Of a DNA stretch of 64,000 nucleotides, positions 41,215-50,687 are shown one piece after another (position 1 is the first letter of the stretch; the number at the start of each line of letters is the position of its first letter). The DNA lies in IMG/VR virus record IMGVR_UViG_3300046002_007411, positions 1 to 64,000 of that record, one strand, 5' to 3'. Under the pieces are notes generated by a model, which saw only the letters and a list, made by a program, of their open reading frames with translations, did no database searches and was not told the origin of the DNA. A program made the position numbers and the translations under genes. The stretch comes from a virus.

Positions 41215-42615
41215 ATGGCCAATATCGCAATTCCCAATCTTCCCAGTTTAAGTATTGTAACTGATCCTGATTTACTGATCATTAACTCAGGTGGACTATC
41301 ACGCAAAACAACAGTAAGCAACTTTTTATCCAATGTGCGTGCTGATTTGACTTCCATAAGCGTGAGCTTGAACAACAAAGTCAATGCCACTAATACCACA
41401 GTTATCAACAGCTTGACAGCCAGTGTTATACAGCTTAATCAAAACCTTGTCAGCAACAGTGCAGCACTGGCCCAACAAATTAGTGTGGTAAATGTCAGCT
41501 TGGGTAACTCTTTAACTGCCAGTGTTAATACCTTGAACCAAGCTATTATCAGCAACAGCAGCATATTGGCACAACAAATCAACAGTGTCAATGCATATGT
41601 GTTAGGGGTAGGGGCCGCGGCAGTAAGTGCGCTTAATCAAGCTATTATCAGCAACAGCAGCATATTGGCACAACAAATCAACAGTGTCAATGCATATGTG
41701 TTGGGATATACTGATGCAGCAGTTAGCACACTTAATCAAGCTATTGCCAGCAACAGCAGTGTGCTGGCTCAAAGTATAACCACAGTAAGCACCACTTTGG
41801 GCAGTGTAAGTGGCAGCGTTACGACCTTGAGCACGAGTGTCAACGGGCTTAATAATACCTGGAGCGTGAAACTTGACAGCAATGGCTACATAAGCGGCAT
41901 TACCAGTGTAAACAACGGCAACATTGCCAACATTGTGATTAATGCCGACAACTTTTTTGTCAGCAAGGCAGGTGCAAATGGCAACGTAGCTGCATTTAGT
42001 ATTGATACACTAGCCAATCCACCAACTTTAACGTTCTTGGGAAAAATAAGTGCTGGTAGTATTGAAAGTGGCAGCATAAGCACCGCCAATATTTACATAA
42101 GTGCGAATACCACGCCCAGTGCCAACTATTTTGCTATTGAAGGAACCAATCAAAGACTAACAGTAAGAGATGGCCAGAACCGCGAGCGTATACGTCTGGG
42201 GTACTTGAGTAATAATGCACCAGGCACAGATCCTGGTAACTATGGATTGAACATTTACGACACAACTGGCAATATCATTCTGGGAGCAAATGGACTGGGT
42301 AATGCTGTTGTTTATCCTGCAAACATGCCCTTGGGAACTACCACAGTGGCATATGGCGCGTGGGCAGGTAGCGGAAATGTGGCGCTTAACCCAGACCCTA
42401 CAGTATATCAAATAGCCAGCTTCAATGTTAATGTGCAAGCAAGTGGGGAGGGTGTTCTCATTCTCAGCAGCGGACTTTTCAACAGTTATTTGGCCAATCT
42501 GGTTACACCTACACCTACGCCGCCACCGCCACCTAGCCCACCGCCACCCACACCCGAGCCTCCTTTCATACCGCCGCAGGAATATTATGGCGGTGAAGGT
42601 TCTGGCGGCAACTGA
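41215..42615 (+). CDS. central tail fibre-like protein
   Basis: 466 aa. N-terminal coiled repeats LNQAIISNSSILAQQINS occur several times, and NGYISGITSVNNG plus IVINADNFFV match the DUF1983/host-specificity J-like module of tail tips. The C-terminus is a Pro-rich tail (PTPTPPPPPSPPPP) and a short glycine tail. It is downstream of a late octamer. It probably lies at the tail tip or baseplate. A 65-bp exact DNA repeat lies inside. Confidence 0.7.
   Translation: MANIAIPNLPSLSIVTDPDLLIINSGGLSRKTTVSNFLSNVRADLTSISVSLNNKVNATNTTVINSLTASVIQLNQNLVSNSAALAQQISVVNVSLGNSLTASVNTLNQAIISNSSILAQQINSVNAYVLGVGAAAVSALNQAIISNSSILAQQINSVNAYVLGYTDAAVSTLNQAIASNSSVLAQSITTVSTTLGSVSGSVTTLSTSVNGLNNTWSVKLDSNGYISGITSVNNGNIANIVINADNFFVSKAGANGNVAAFSIDTLANPPTLTFLGKISAGSIESGSISTANIYISANTTPSANYFAIEGTNQRLTVRDGQNRERIRLGYLSNNAPGTDPGNYGLNIYDTTGNIILGANGLGNAVVYPANMPLGTTTVAYGAWAGSGNVALNPDPTVYQIASFNVNVQASGEGVLILSSGLFNSYLANLVTPTPTPPPPPSPPPPTPEPPFIPPQEYYGGEGSGGN
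41539..41702 (+). repeat. 65-bp perfect tandem direct repeat inside the fibre gene
   Basis: The 65 bp at 41539-41603 recur exactly at 41638-41702, 99 bp (33 codons) apart and in frame. This suggests recent duplication of a coiled-coil unit. Confidence 0.9.
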
Positions 42616-42637
42616 TAGCTAATTTCAAGGATTAAAA

Positions 42638-42862
42638 ATGACAGTTACCCTTACATTACGACGTAGAAATCCTGACAACACAGTGACCAATCTAAGTGTA
42701 TTGACTACAACTAGTTCCACTTTGCTACCTACGTCTTTTACTTTGACAGATTACCCCCCTCAACTGGGAGTTAATTCCTATGAACTCGTAGCCACTAGTG
42801 CCGACAGTGATAGAATTCAATACTACAATGTCAATCTATCAGGATTATGGGTTCGCCGATAA
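42638..42862 (+). CDS. small beta-rich (virion-associated?) protein
   Basis: 74 aa: alternating Thr/Val/Leu strands (MTVTLTLRRRNPDN), no recognised motif. It lies between the fibre gene and the TPR transferase with a loose SD (AAGGA). Probably a small adhesin or fibre accessory. Confidence 0.5.
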   Translation: MTVTLTLRRRNPDNTVTNLSVLTTTSSTLLPTSFTLTDYPPQLGVNSYELVATSADSDRIQYYNVNLSGLWVRR

Positions 42863-42880
42863 AATTCATATAATGTCGGC

Positions 42881-44710
42881 ATGGACATAGAAACTGCATG
42901 GGATTTATACAAGAATAACAACTGGCAATCAGCCTGGGAGATCTGTCAAGATCTAGTAGACAAAAACGCACAGCATGCAGACGCATGGCATATTGGCGGT
43001 GTTTGTTTACGTAACTTAAAACAAACTACCACAGCACAAAAATGGCTGATGCATGCAGTGCAACTATTACCGCAAGCGTGGGAACCTTGGTATAACCTAG
43101 CCTTGGTCTATCAAGACACACAACAATGGCCCAACAGTTTGCAAGCATGCAAGCAAGCTGAACAGTTTTATCAGCAAGACACCCGAATACAAATCTGCAA
43201 ACTTATTAACTTGATTCATCTTGAAGATCTCAACACATGGCAGGATGTCTGGCAGAATATCAAAAATCTTGACACTACATTTGGTTGGGATTTAGTTGCC
43301 AATGCCTGTGAGCAACAACAACACTATGACCTTGCACAACAAGTTTACGATCAGCTTATAATACGCGAACCCCAGCAGGCTCTTTGGTGGAATAATCGCA
43401 GCAGTGTTTGTTATAAACAAAACAACGTTTCTCAAGCTCTGCACGATGCTCTGCAGGCAAATCTTCTGGATCACACTCAGGGCTGGCACAACATGGCTGT
43501 GGCATGGCAAGCAGTAAAAAACCTAGACATGAGCTTGCAATGTTATTCACAAGCGTTGCAACACAATCCTTGTGCTAGTGAAACTTGGAACAATCGCAGT
43601 GTGATTTTCCACGCACAAGGAAAAACCACAGAGGCTATACAAGATGCCAATCGCAGCTTGGAAATTGATCCTCGCAACATAGCAGCTAGAAACAATCGTG
43701 GCACGTATTTTCTTGACATCATGAACTATGTTGCTGCGTTACAAGACTTTCAACAAGCAGCAACTTGGGCACCTGATAATCGCGATGTGGCTTTTAATCA
43801 TAGCATAGCTTTGTTTAAAACCCACAGTTGGCAACAAGCATGGTGTTATTGGGAACATCGGGAGATCCCACAAGTTTTATCACAAGATATTCCTGTGTAT
43901 AACGGGCAACAAATATTAAGCAACAAAAAGATTGCTGTAATACATGAACAAGGTTACGGCGACAGTATTCAGTTTGCTAGATATATCCAATGGCTGAAAA
44001 AGCAAGGTGCGCAAACTCATGTAATAATTCCTCAGCCCTTGCATAGATTATTTCAAGGACTTCCGGGGTGTGATCATATACAAGAACAGCTTCCGGGACC
44101 TGGTGATGTGGATTATCAAGTTGCCATGATGAGTATTCCCCATTGCATGAGCAGCCAATGGGACTTCCAAGCGCAACACAACAGCTATTTTCAATTAGAT
44201 GCGGACAACCTTCTCATGTGGCGGCCTGCCCGTGCAAAAACTCCACGTTTACAAGTGGGGATTGCTTGGCGTGGTAATCCTGATCACAAAAATGCCCGCA
44301 ATAGAAATATTAACTTGCAGTCACTGGAACCACTGTTTCAGTTGCCTTGTGATTTCCATGTGTTACACACCGATACTACCAGTCAGGAGCAAGACATTAT
44401 CGGGAAATATCACAACGTATCTATATTACCTGAACCTATAAAAGATTTCAGTGACACAGCAGCAATAATACACTATTGCGATTTAGTAATCTCAGTGGAT
44501 ACCAGTGTGTTACACTTGTCTGGTGCTTTGGCCAAAAAGTCTTGGGCGTTATTGCCTTACAACAGTTGTTGGCGTTGGGGGCATCACGAGGCTAAAACCT
44601 CCCCGTGGTATTGCGACATGACGCTTTACCGCCAGTCGCAGCCACAGGACTGGACTGGCGTTGTAAAGACAGTTACATGGGACTTACTGACCTTATTAAA
44701 TGGCAGGTAG
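42881..44710 (+). CDS. TPR-repeat glycosyltransferase
   Basis: 609 aa. Residues 1-320 consist of tandem TPR units (for example WEPWYNLALVYQDTQQW, ARNNRGTYFLDIMNYVAAL). The C-terminal part from about 345 has IAVIHEQGYGDSIQFARY, VGIAWRGNP and VISVDTSVLHLSGAL, as in GT9/GT41-like GT-B transferases. It lies right after the tail fibre, so it may glycosylate fibre or other virion proteins; TPRs often recruit protein acceptors. The last 15 bp overlap the converging NrdB gene. Confidence 0.8.
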   Translation: MDIETAWDLYKNNNWQSAWEICQDLVDKNAQHADAWHIGGVCLRNLKQTTTAQKWLMHAVQLLPQAWEPWYNLALVYQDTQQWPNSLQACKQAEQFYQQDTRIQICKLINLIHLEDLNTWQDVWQNIKNLDTTFGWDLVANACEQQQHYDLAQQVYDQLIIREPQQALWWNNRSSVCYKQNNVSQALHDALQANLLDHTQGWHNMAVAWQAVKNLDMSLQCYSQALQHNPCASETWNNRSVIFHAQGKTTEAIQDANRSLEIDPRNIAARNNRGTYFLDIMNYVAALQDFQQAATWAPDNRDVAFNHSIALFKTHSWQQAWCYWEHREIPQVLSQDIPVYNGQQILSNKKIAVIHEQGYGDSIQFARYIQWLKKQGAQTHVIIPQPLHRLFQGLPGCDHIQEQLPGPGDVDYQVAMMSIPHCMSSQWDFQAQHNSYFQLDADNLLMWRPARAKTPRLQVGIAWRGNPDHKNARNRNINLQSLEPLFQLPCDFHVLHTDTTSQEQDIIGKYHNVSILPEPIKDFSDTAAIIHYCDLVISVDTSVLHLSGALAKKSWALLPYNSCWRWGHHEAKTSPWYCDMTLYRQSQPQDWTGVVKTVTWDLLTLLNGR

Positions 44711-45796
44711 TTCCTGATAGTTGATTTGATCGCCCATTACGCCCACAATGTAGTTTGTGCTTTCGGATTCTTGCAAAGCTGTTTGCTTTTTATCAGTCTC
44801 CACATGCTTGTTGAACCAAGGAATAGGAGTGGTTTTAGGGCTGGGAGTTGCGTAGCGAATACCAATGTCTTTTAGAGATTGATTGGCTGTGAAGTCCACA
44901 AAATCTTTGAGAATAGCAGCGTTCAACCCAATAACTGGACCTTTCTTAAACAGATAGTCAGCCCAGTCTTTTTCCTCTTGTATGACATCCAAGTAAAGTT
45001 TATAAACTTCTCCTTGGCATTCTTCTCGTGCCTGTGCAAATCTTGCATCTTCTTTCACAAGCTGATTGATTATCCAAGCTGTCCAACCCTTGTGCAGCAG
45101 TTCATCTTGTAGAATCAAACTAATGATGTTGCCATTGCCCATGAAGATTTTGTTTTCCACCATGGCAAGACTTGTGGCAAAACTTACCATAAACCTCAGT
45201 GCTTCCAGCGCATAGCTTGCATGCAGTGCCATCCAAATGGCGCGAATATGTTCTGCTTCGCTAACTGGCAGCCCCAGCTCTTTTTTGCAGTTGAGTAAAT
45301 GTAGATCATCATAATATCCGCCCACACTGCTGGCCATGTCCACGATTTCCTGCGTGTCATGAATGGTATTAAACACATCCTTGGGCACATTGTAGATGTT
45401 TCTAATGATGTGACTGTAGCTTTTGCTGTGTAGATTGGTTTCAAAAAAGCCCCAGTTATACATGATAGCTTCCAGCTCGGGGATACTGCACACTGGCGTA
45501 AACACCTGAGTAGGTGCTCGCCCCTGCAAGCTGTCTAGTGCAGTTTGCCTTAGCAAGTTGCTGGTGAAAATATGCTTGACTGCGTCACTGGCATTTTTGA
45601 AATCTGCTGCGTCTTTTGTAAGATCAATTTCTTCAGGAACCCAAAAGAATCCACGAGCTGTGAGTTCAAAGTCTGCTATGCGCTTGTATTTCACCTCTTC
45701 AAAACGTTGAATAGTTACTGGACCCTGAGGATCCAGAAACATTTTCCTAGACAAATAATCAGTTGTAGTGGAAAGGTTGTATTGCTGTTTGCTCAT
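44696..45796 (-). CDS. nrdB: ribonucleotide reductase class Ia beta subunit NrdB
   Basis: 366 aa from ATG 45796 with SD GAGG. The di-iron and radical residues of class Ia NrdB are visible: ALDSLQGR (Asp), FETNLHSKSYSHI (Glu, His and the radical Tyr). It supplies the tyrosyl radical for NrdA, reducing NDPs to dNDPs. It is 10 bp downstream of nrdA, likely one operon, with glutaredoxin available as reductant. Confidence 0.95.
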   Translation of the reverse strand: MSKQQYNLSTTTDYLSRKMFLDPQGPVTIQRFEEVKYKRIADFELTARGFFWVPEEIDLTKDAADFKNASDAVKHIFTSNLLRQTALDSLQGRAPTQVFTPVCSIPELEAIMYNWGFFETNLHSKSYSHIIRNIYNVPKDVFNTIHDTQEIVDMASSVGGYYDDLHLLNCKKELGLPVSEAEHIRAIWMALHASYALEALRFMVSFATSLAMVENKIFMGNGNIISLILQDELLHKGWTAWIINQLVKEDARFAQAREECQGEVYKLYLDVIQEEKDWADYLFKKGPVIGLNAAILKDFVDFTANQSLKDIGIRYATPSPKTTPIPWFNKHVETDKKQTALQESESTNYIVGVMGDQINYQELPAI

Positions 45797-45806
45797 GTGT
45801 TTTTCC

Positions 45807-48140
45807 TCAAAGCTTGCATGCGTCACAATCCGAATCATCAATATCTTCAATGTCAGTTGCAAGCGGTTGTTGCTCAGGTTCTTGAGCGGTTTTACTGCCT
45901 TGTTTGTTTACCAAACTGTAATACAAGGACTTCAGCCCCCATTTGTGTGCTAGCATCAAGTTGCGTGCAACAAGTGTGGCAGGTATTTTTCTCTGTGGAT
46001 AATGTGCAGGGTTGTAAAAGGTATTTGTGCTAATGGATTGATCAACATACGCAGCAAGCACAGCAGATGTTTTCAGGTAATCCACGCAATCTTTTTGTTC
46101 CCACATGAGTTGATAACGATTTTTCAAACGTTGATATTCCGGAACAACTTGTGTGAGACTGCTGGCACGACTTTCCTTTGTGGTGATCAAGCTCATGGGC
46201 ATTTCAATGCCGTTTGTGCTGTTAATGGCCACACTGCTGCTTTCCACAGGTGCAATAGCCATTAATGTGGCATTGCGCACGCCATGTTCCAGCATTTGCT
46301 GACGCAGGGGTTCCCAATCTAGTTCAGGTTGAAAATCTGTTAGTTCATTTACACCGGGATTTCTACGTTCCCAGGGAAACACACCTTTACCGTAATATGT
46401 TCTAGAACTGTTTTCGCAACTGCCGCGCTCGCGTGCAAGTTCCACACTGGCTTCTGTCAAATAATAAGCTTGATGTTCCATCCAGCTTTTGACTTCTGCC
46501 AAAGCTTCTGTTGTACCATAGCGGAAGTTTCTCTTGGCATGCCAGTAGGCAAGGTTAGTAACACCAATGCCCAAGGGCTGTATTTCTTTATTGCTTAGTT
46601 CACTTTGCACACTGAGATAGTCTTGATAATCCAAGATGTTACACAGGCTGCGATGCAGGATTCTGCATGCACGGCGCATGTCTTCGGGATTACGGAAACT
46701 GCCCCAGTTCATGCTGCCCAAGGTGCAAAGAGCAATGCGCCCGTTGGCATCGTCGAGACGCTGAAAGCTTTTTGTGGGTAGGAAAATCTCCATGCACAAG
46801 TTGCTTTGATATATAGGATCTACACGAGTATCAAAACTGCCTTGCTTTTGCACATTATCAATATATGCAAGATAAATCCTGCCAGTATCAGTGCGTTCTT
46901 TGAGAATACCGCCACGGAATACTTCATCAGCACTCATTACTTTTTTGCGCAGATCACTGCGTGACTCATATTCCACATAAAGCTTTTCAAACTCATCGCT
47001 GTCACGATAAAATGCTTCATATAGATCAGGCACTTGGTTGGGATCAAAAAATGTGATGTTTTGTTTGTCGCGGAATCTACGCCAAAAGAAAGCACTCAAT
47101 ACCACACCGTAGTCCATGTGACGCACACGAGTTTCTTCAGTGCCTTGATTGTTTTTCAACACAATCAAGTCATCAAACTGATAGTGCCAGATGGGATAAA
47201 AGATAGTTGCGCTGGCGTTGCGTATTCCGCCTTGACTGCATGAACGCAAGTCACCAAACCATTTCTTCAAAAACGGCACAACACCAGTGTGCATGATTTC
47301 GCCACCGCGAATCTCGCTGCCCAGAGGTCGCATGCGTCCCATTTCTAGACCAATGCCTGCACGCTTGCTGGCGTATTTGGCCATCATTTCGCCACTGGCG
47401 AAAATGCTGTCGAGATTGTCGTCGCTGCGAATCAGCACACAACTGCTGAACTGTTTGGTAGGTGTGCCCAAGCCTGCCAGCACAGGTGTTGCTAGTGTGA
47501 ATAGGCCATCGCTTGCGCAATTGTAATATTCGCGAATATATCGCAAGCGTGCATTTTCCGGACCTTCACGATGAAACACCGTGGCGGCTGCAATAATATA
47601 GCGCACTTGTGGTGTTTCGTAAACTTGCCGAGTTGCGCGATTGCGAACTAGATATTTGTCGATAAGTTGTTCGATGGCAGCATAACTGTAGCTTTCATCC
47701 TTGCTGTGATCAAGCATGTCATTCATTTTGTCCCAGTCGTCTTGACTATACCATTCAAGAAGTTCTGGTGTATATAGCCCTAAAGCTACATTTTTCTTGA
47801 CAATGTCCACAAGATGCGGTGGTTCATACCCACCATACACGTCTTTTCTCAGCATGCTGACTCGATGCTTGCCAGCAACATACTGATAGTTCACATGTGC
47901 TAAATCAGGATCTTGCTCTACGTCAATCAAGTTGACTATTGCACGTAATGTGACCTCGTCAATTTCCTTGGTGGTAATCCCATCGTAAAACTGTGGTTGA
48001 GCACGAATTTCAATCATGCTTTGGCTCACATCACTTATCCCACGACAGATTTTGCCAATCTGCGCTTGCCATTTTTCAATTAATAGTGGTTCTCTCTTGC
48101 CGCTTCTTTTAATAACATTTATTTGTTTCATTGACGTCAT
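45807..48140 (-). CDS. nrdA: ribonucleotide reductase class Ia alpha subunit NrdA
   Basis: 777 aa from ATG 48140; a GTG and further ATGs lie nearby. ATP cone at the N-terminus (VIKRSGKREPLLIEKW). Active-site cysteines in FSSCVLI and LCTLGSMNWG; the N-x-C-x-E motif NLCMEIF; and a C-terminal C-x2-C shuttle pair (DCDACKL). The full-length ATP cone suggests allosteric inhibition by dATP is retained. It reduces ribonucleotides for phage DNA synthesis. Its promoter has a perfect -10 TATAAT. Confidence 0.96.
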   Translation of the reverse strand: MTSMKQINVIKRSGKREPLLIEKWQAQIGKICRGISDVSQSMIEIRAQPQFYDGITTKEIDEVTLRAIVNLIDVEQDPDLAHVNYQYVAGKHRVSMLRKDVYGGYEPPHLVDIVKKNVALGLYTPELLEWYSQDDWDKMNDMLDHSKDESYSYAAIEQLIDKYLVRNRATRQVYETPQVRYIIAAATVFHREGPENARLRYIREYYNCASDGLFTLATPVLAGLGTPTKQFSSCVLIRSDDNLDSIFASGEMMAKYASKRAGIGLEMGRMRPLGSEIRGGEIMHTGVVPFLKKWFGDLRSCSQGGIRNASATIFYPIWHYQFDDLIVLKNNQGTEETRVRHMDYGVVLSAFFWRRFRDKQNITFFDPNQVPDLYEAFYRDSDEFEKLYVEYESRSDLRKKVMSADEVFRGGILKERTDTGRIYLAYIDNVQKQGSFDTRVDPIYQSNLCMEIFLPTKSFQRLDDANGRIALCTLGSMNWGSFRNPEDMRRACRILHRSLCNILDYQDYLSVQSELSNKEIQPLGIGVTNLAYWHAKRNFRYGTTEALAEVKSWMEHQAYYLTEASVELARERGSCENSSRTYYGKGVFPWERRNPGVNELTDFQPELDWEPLRQQMLEHGVRNATLMAIAPVESSSVAINSTNGIEMPMSLITTKESRASSLTQVVPEYQRLKNRYQLMWEQKDCVDYLKTSAVLAAYVDQSISTNTFYNPAHYPQRKIPATLVARNLMLAHKWGLKSLYYSLVNKQGSKTAQEPEQQPLATDIEDIDDSDCDACKL

Positions 48141-48163
48141 ATAAGTGATGCCTTTCACAGTAG

Positions 48164-48193
48164 ATTATAGACAGTGGTGCCTTGCTTACGCAA
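48164..48193 (-). promoter_or_regulatory. nrdA promoter
   Basis: Minus strand: TTGCGT, 18-bp spacer, TATAAT. The -35 lies in an 8-bp hairpin (TGCCTTGC/GCAAGGCA, 48178-48197). Confidence 0.6.
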
Positions 48194-48212
48194 GGCATGT
48201 AAATTCCGATGT

Positions 48213-48710
48213 TTAAACTGGCACAGGTAGGTATTTTTCTAAGTCACAGCGCCAACGATTCTGTAAAATAACATTGTTTCGTGGTAGTTGCCAAGATTTA
48301 ATCTTGCGGTATTCCCATCCTATCAACCATGTGTTTGCAATGCAAACTGCCAGTTGTTCTTGATGCTGCTGTGTGTCACGCAGCAATAAAAGTTCCAAAT
48401 CATGAGGTTGCCAACGTGAGTCTTGGGACAATGCACAGGTATAAAACATACCCAAACTCACGCTGTTCTCATCAAAATCACCTTGATCTAAAAGCTGCCA
48501 GGGATTGGGCCAAGTGCCAAGTTGACTGTAATCTAAAACACGAGGTTTTAGTGGAGCCAAACTCCAAAAATCAACAATCTTTTCCAGCCAATCTTGATCT
48601 GAAAGATCTGGTGTCAACTCTCGACGTAATTTTTTCCAAGATGACAATCTGTGCTCACTTCCTTGCACAAAGTCTACTTGACTCCAGGAAGTGCCGTTAA
48701 CAACTGACAT
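48213..48710 (-). CDS. conserved hypothetical protein
   Basis: 165 aa from ATG 48710. Contains PRVLDYSQLGTWPNPWQLL and a DLELLLL strand. No function recognised; the PNPWQLL segment recurs in T4-type phage proteins of unknown function, in my recollection. It lies between NrdA and the tailspike-like gene. Confidence 0.5.
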   Translation of the reverse strand: MSVVNGTSWSQVDFVQGSEHRLSSWKKLRRELTPDLSDQDWLEKIVDFWSLAPLKPRVLDYSQLGTWPNPWQLLDQGDFDENSVSLGMFYTCALSQDSRWQPHDLELLLLRDTQQHQEQLAVCIANTWLIGWEYRKIKSWQLPRNNVILQNRWRCDLEKYLPVPV

Positions 48711-48739
48711 GTTTATTTCTCTTGGCAACTGCGGTTGGA

Positions 48740-50113
48740 TTAAGTATTAGGGTGAGATGTAATATTAGTACCAACTATAGTATTAGCCCCTGTAGTAATC
48801 AATCCATCGTTACATATGTTACCCACAAAGTTATTGTAGTCGGCAGTGCCGCTTTCGGTAATATTGGGTGTTATTGCACTTGCACAAGTGTTGCCAGTTA
48901 TTGTGGTATATTTGCCTTTTACATCAATGTCACTTGTTCCATTGGGACTGAATACACAACCAGTAACCGTATTCCAACGACCATCTATATTGGCAGCATA
49001 GGTGTTTAGCGCAACAAAGCAACCAGTAAGTTGTATTCTTTCGCAATCGCTGTCAGTGTGCAAGCCCGGTCCCCAGTATCCACCTGTTCCTGCAAAGGAA
49101 ATGTCAGTGCCTTGGAATCTCCAGTTTGCACAGTTCACCAAATCAACCATGGGATCACTTGTGGGCGTAGGTGTTGTGCCCGAGGGGAATCCACTGGTAA
49201 AGCTGCCGCCAATTACATTTGCCCAGTGAATTTCGTTGGCATAAATGCCTTTTTGACCATTAGATTCACAGTTGATCAACCGTTGTCCTTCACTAGAAGG
49301 TCCCCGTGGAGACTCGCTTTGAATAAGAGTGTATCCATATCCTGTGCCGTTTTGTGCATGACAACTGTTGAAGTTCACGTCACCGCAGGTGTCTATGTAA
49401 TAGGGAGTAGTGCAACTTTGCGCTTGAAGATTGTTCAACCAAATATTTGCAGAAAAACGCAAATGCACAGCTTTGTTTAATAAACCAAATTCGCAATCAG
49501 TTATTCTAATATAAACAACGCGGATGGCAGCATCTGTGCCTGAAATATATACTGCTGTGCCTGCTCCGGGATTCTGACTGATAAACGATAGTTGGCTGAT
49601 GTTTATATTTGTGTTTGTAACTGTAGTTTCTGTGTATGTGAATATATCTTGACCAGAGTCTCTAGCATAAACTTCACTTACACCAGTTCCATCACCCACT
49701 ATAGTGATATTGGGACCAATAGTGATGGCTCCTACCTTATACTGACCTGATGGAAAATACACTGTGGCTCGATCTGCCGCCAAAGCTGCGTTAACCGCTG
49801 CTTGCACAGCACCAGTTGCATCTTGTGCAAAAACACCAGTTGCACCAAAATCTTTTACATTGAAAACGTCAGCAAATCTGTCGGCAAGAACTCTAGCAAA
49901 TGTTGTATTGGTAGCTAAAACATTGACATTGCTTAAAACATCTTGACTAAACTGCGTGATGATTTCAGTGTTGTCTCCAAATCCATCACTGTTGCCTATA
50001 AACAACTGGCGGGTGTCCAAGCACCAACCCAACTCGCCTTCGCTAAGTTGAACGGGTAAATCGCTACGCAAACCTCTACGGTGCTGAATTTGGCTGGTAA
50101 CTACAATAGTCAT
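48740..50113 (-). CDS. tailspike-like protein (right-handed beta-helix)
   Basis: 457 aa. An N-terminal attachment motif (QHRRGLRSDLPVQLSEGELG, then FIGN) is typical of phage tail appendages. FNVKDFGATGVFAQDATGAV then opens a pectate-lyase-like right-handed beta-helix (VYFPSGQYKV, then many N/T/G-rich turns). It probably binds or degrades host surface polysaccharide. A late octamer lies 24 bp upstream. Confidence 0.8.
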   Translation of the reverse strand: MTIVVTSQIQHRRGLRSDLPVQLSEGELGWCLDTRQLFIGNSDGFGDNTEIITQFSQDVLSNVNVLATNTTFARVLADRFADVFNVKDFGATGVFAQDATGAVQAAVNAALAADRATVYFPSGQYKVGAITIGPNITIVGDGTGVSEVYARDSGQDIFTYTETTVTNTNINISQLSFISQNPGAGTAVYISGTDAAIRVVYIRITDCEFGLLNKAVHLRFSANIWLNNLQAQSCTTPYYIDTCGDVNFNSCHAQNGTGYGYTLIQSESPRGPSSEGQRLINCESNGQKGIYANEIHWANVIGGSFTSGFPSGTTPTPTSDPMVDLVNCANWRFQGTDISFAGTGGYWGPGLHTDSDCERIQLTGCFVALNTYAANIDGRWNTVTGCVFSPNGTSDIDVKGKYTTITGNTCASAITPNITESGTADYNNFVGNICNDGLITTGANTIVGTNITSHPNT

Positions 50114-50136
50114 GCTAGTGGGATCTCCATGTTGGA

Positions 50137-50144
50137 TATTTATT
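50137..50144 (-). promoter_or_regulatory. T4-type late promoter motif (AATAAATA)
   Basis: On the minus strand, 23 bp before the tailspike-like ATG at 50113. Confidence 0.65.
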
Positions 50145-50238
50145 AAAGGTAGGGCTGTAATGCGCTTACATTTACCACACGTTTGTTAATATCATACACA
50201 TGCTGCGTGGGTTATCCCAAACACATGCATTTTTTTGG

Positions 50239-50266
50239 TTGACATACCGGCTGACTGTGCTATCAT
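50239..50266 (+). promoter_or_regulatory. sigma-70-type promoter, leaderless architecture
   Basis: Plus strand: TTGACA, 16-bp spacer, TG-C-TATCAT, then 6 bp to ATG 50273. Confidence 0.8.
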
Positions 50267-50272
50267 GGGCAC

Positions 50273-50686
50273 ATGAGCAAGAAACCCCAGGTCAGCGTTG
50301 GTGACGTTGTCACCGTTTTGGTCAAAAATCGCATGCAGGGCATGCTAGTTTGGAGGCCTGCTACTGACGAACTAGAGGGCAAGATCATGTCAAGCCCGGA
50401 CTGGGTCCCTGAGCACAGCTTTTGTATGACTGGCTCGCGATGGGTTCCCATGCGTGTGATCCGTTGGAGCGATGTGGTCAGCATCACGCAGAACGGTCGT
50501 ACTGAAAAGGTAGCCCTATCTGCTGAGGTTACCGCCAAGCCACAGGAATGGCAGATTGCAGGCAGCCGCGGTGCAACCTACACTGTCAGCAAGGTTCGTG
50601 GAAACTGGCGTTGCAATTGCGTGGCAGGACAGTTCAACCGGGCGTGCAAGCATGTAGCACAAGCCCAAAAGCTGGCTGCGGCTTGA
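50273..50686 (+). CDS. SWIM zinc-finger protein
   Basis: 137 aa. The C-terminus has CNCVAGQFNRACKH, the C-x-C...C-x-H SWIM motif seen in DNA- and protein-binding proteins. The N-terminal half looks like an SH3/KOW-like beta barrel (VSVGDVVTVLVKNRMQGML). Richer in G+C than its neighbours. The mRNA is predicted leaderless. The stop is 2 bp from the converging exonuclease gene. Confidence 0.75.
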   Translation: MSKKPQVSVGDVVTVLVKNRMQGMLVWRPATDELEGKIMSSPDWVPEHSFCMTGSRWVPMRVIRWSDVVSITQNGRTEKVALSAEVTAKPQEWQIAGSRGATYTVSKVRGNWRCNCVAGQFNRACKHVAQAQKLAAA

Positions 50687-50687
50687 G

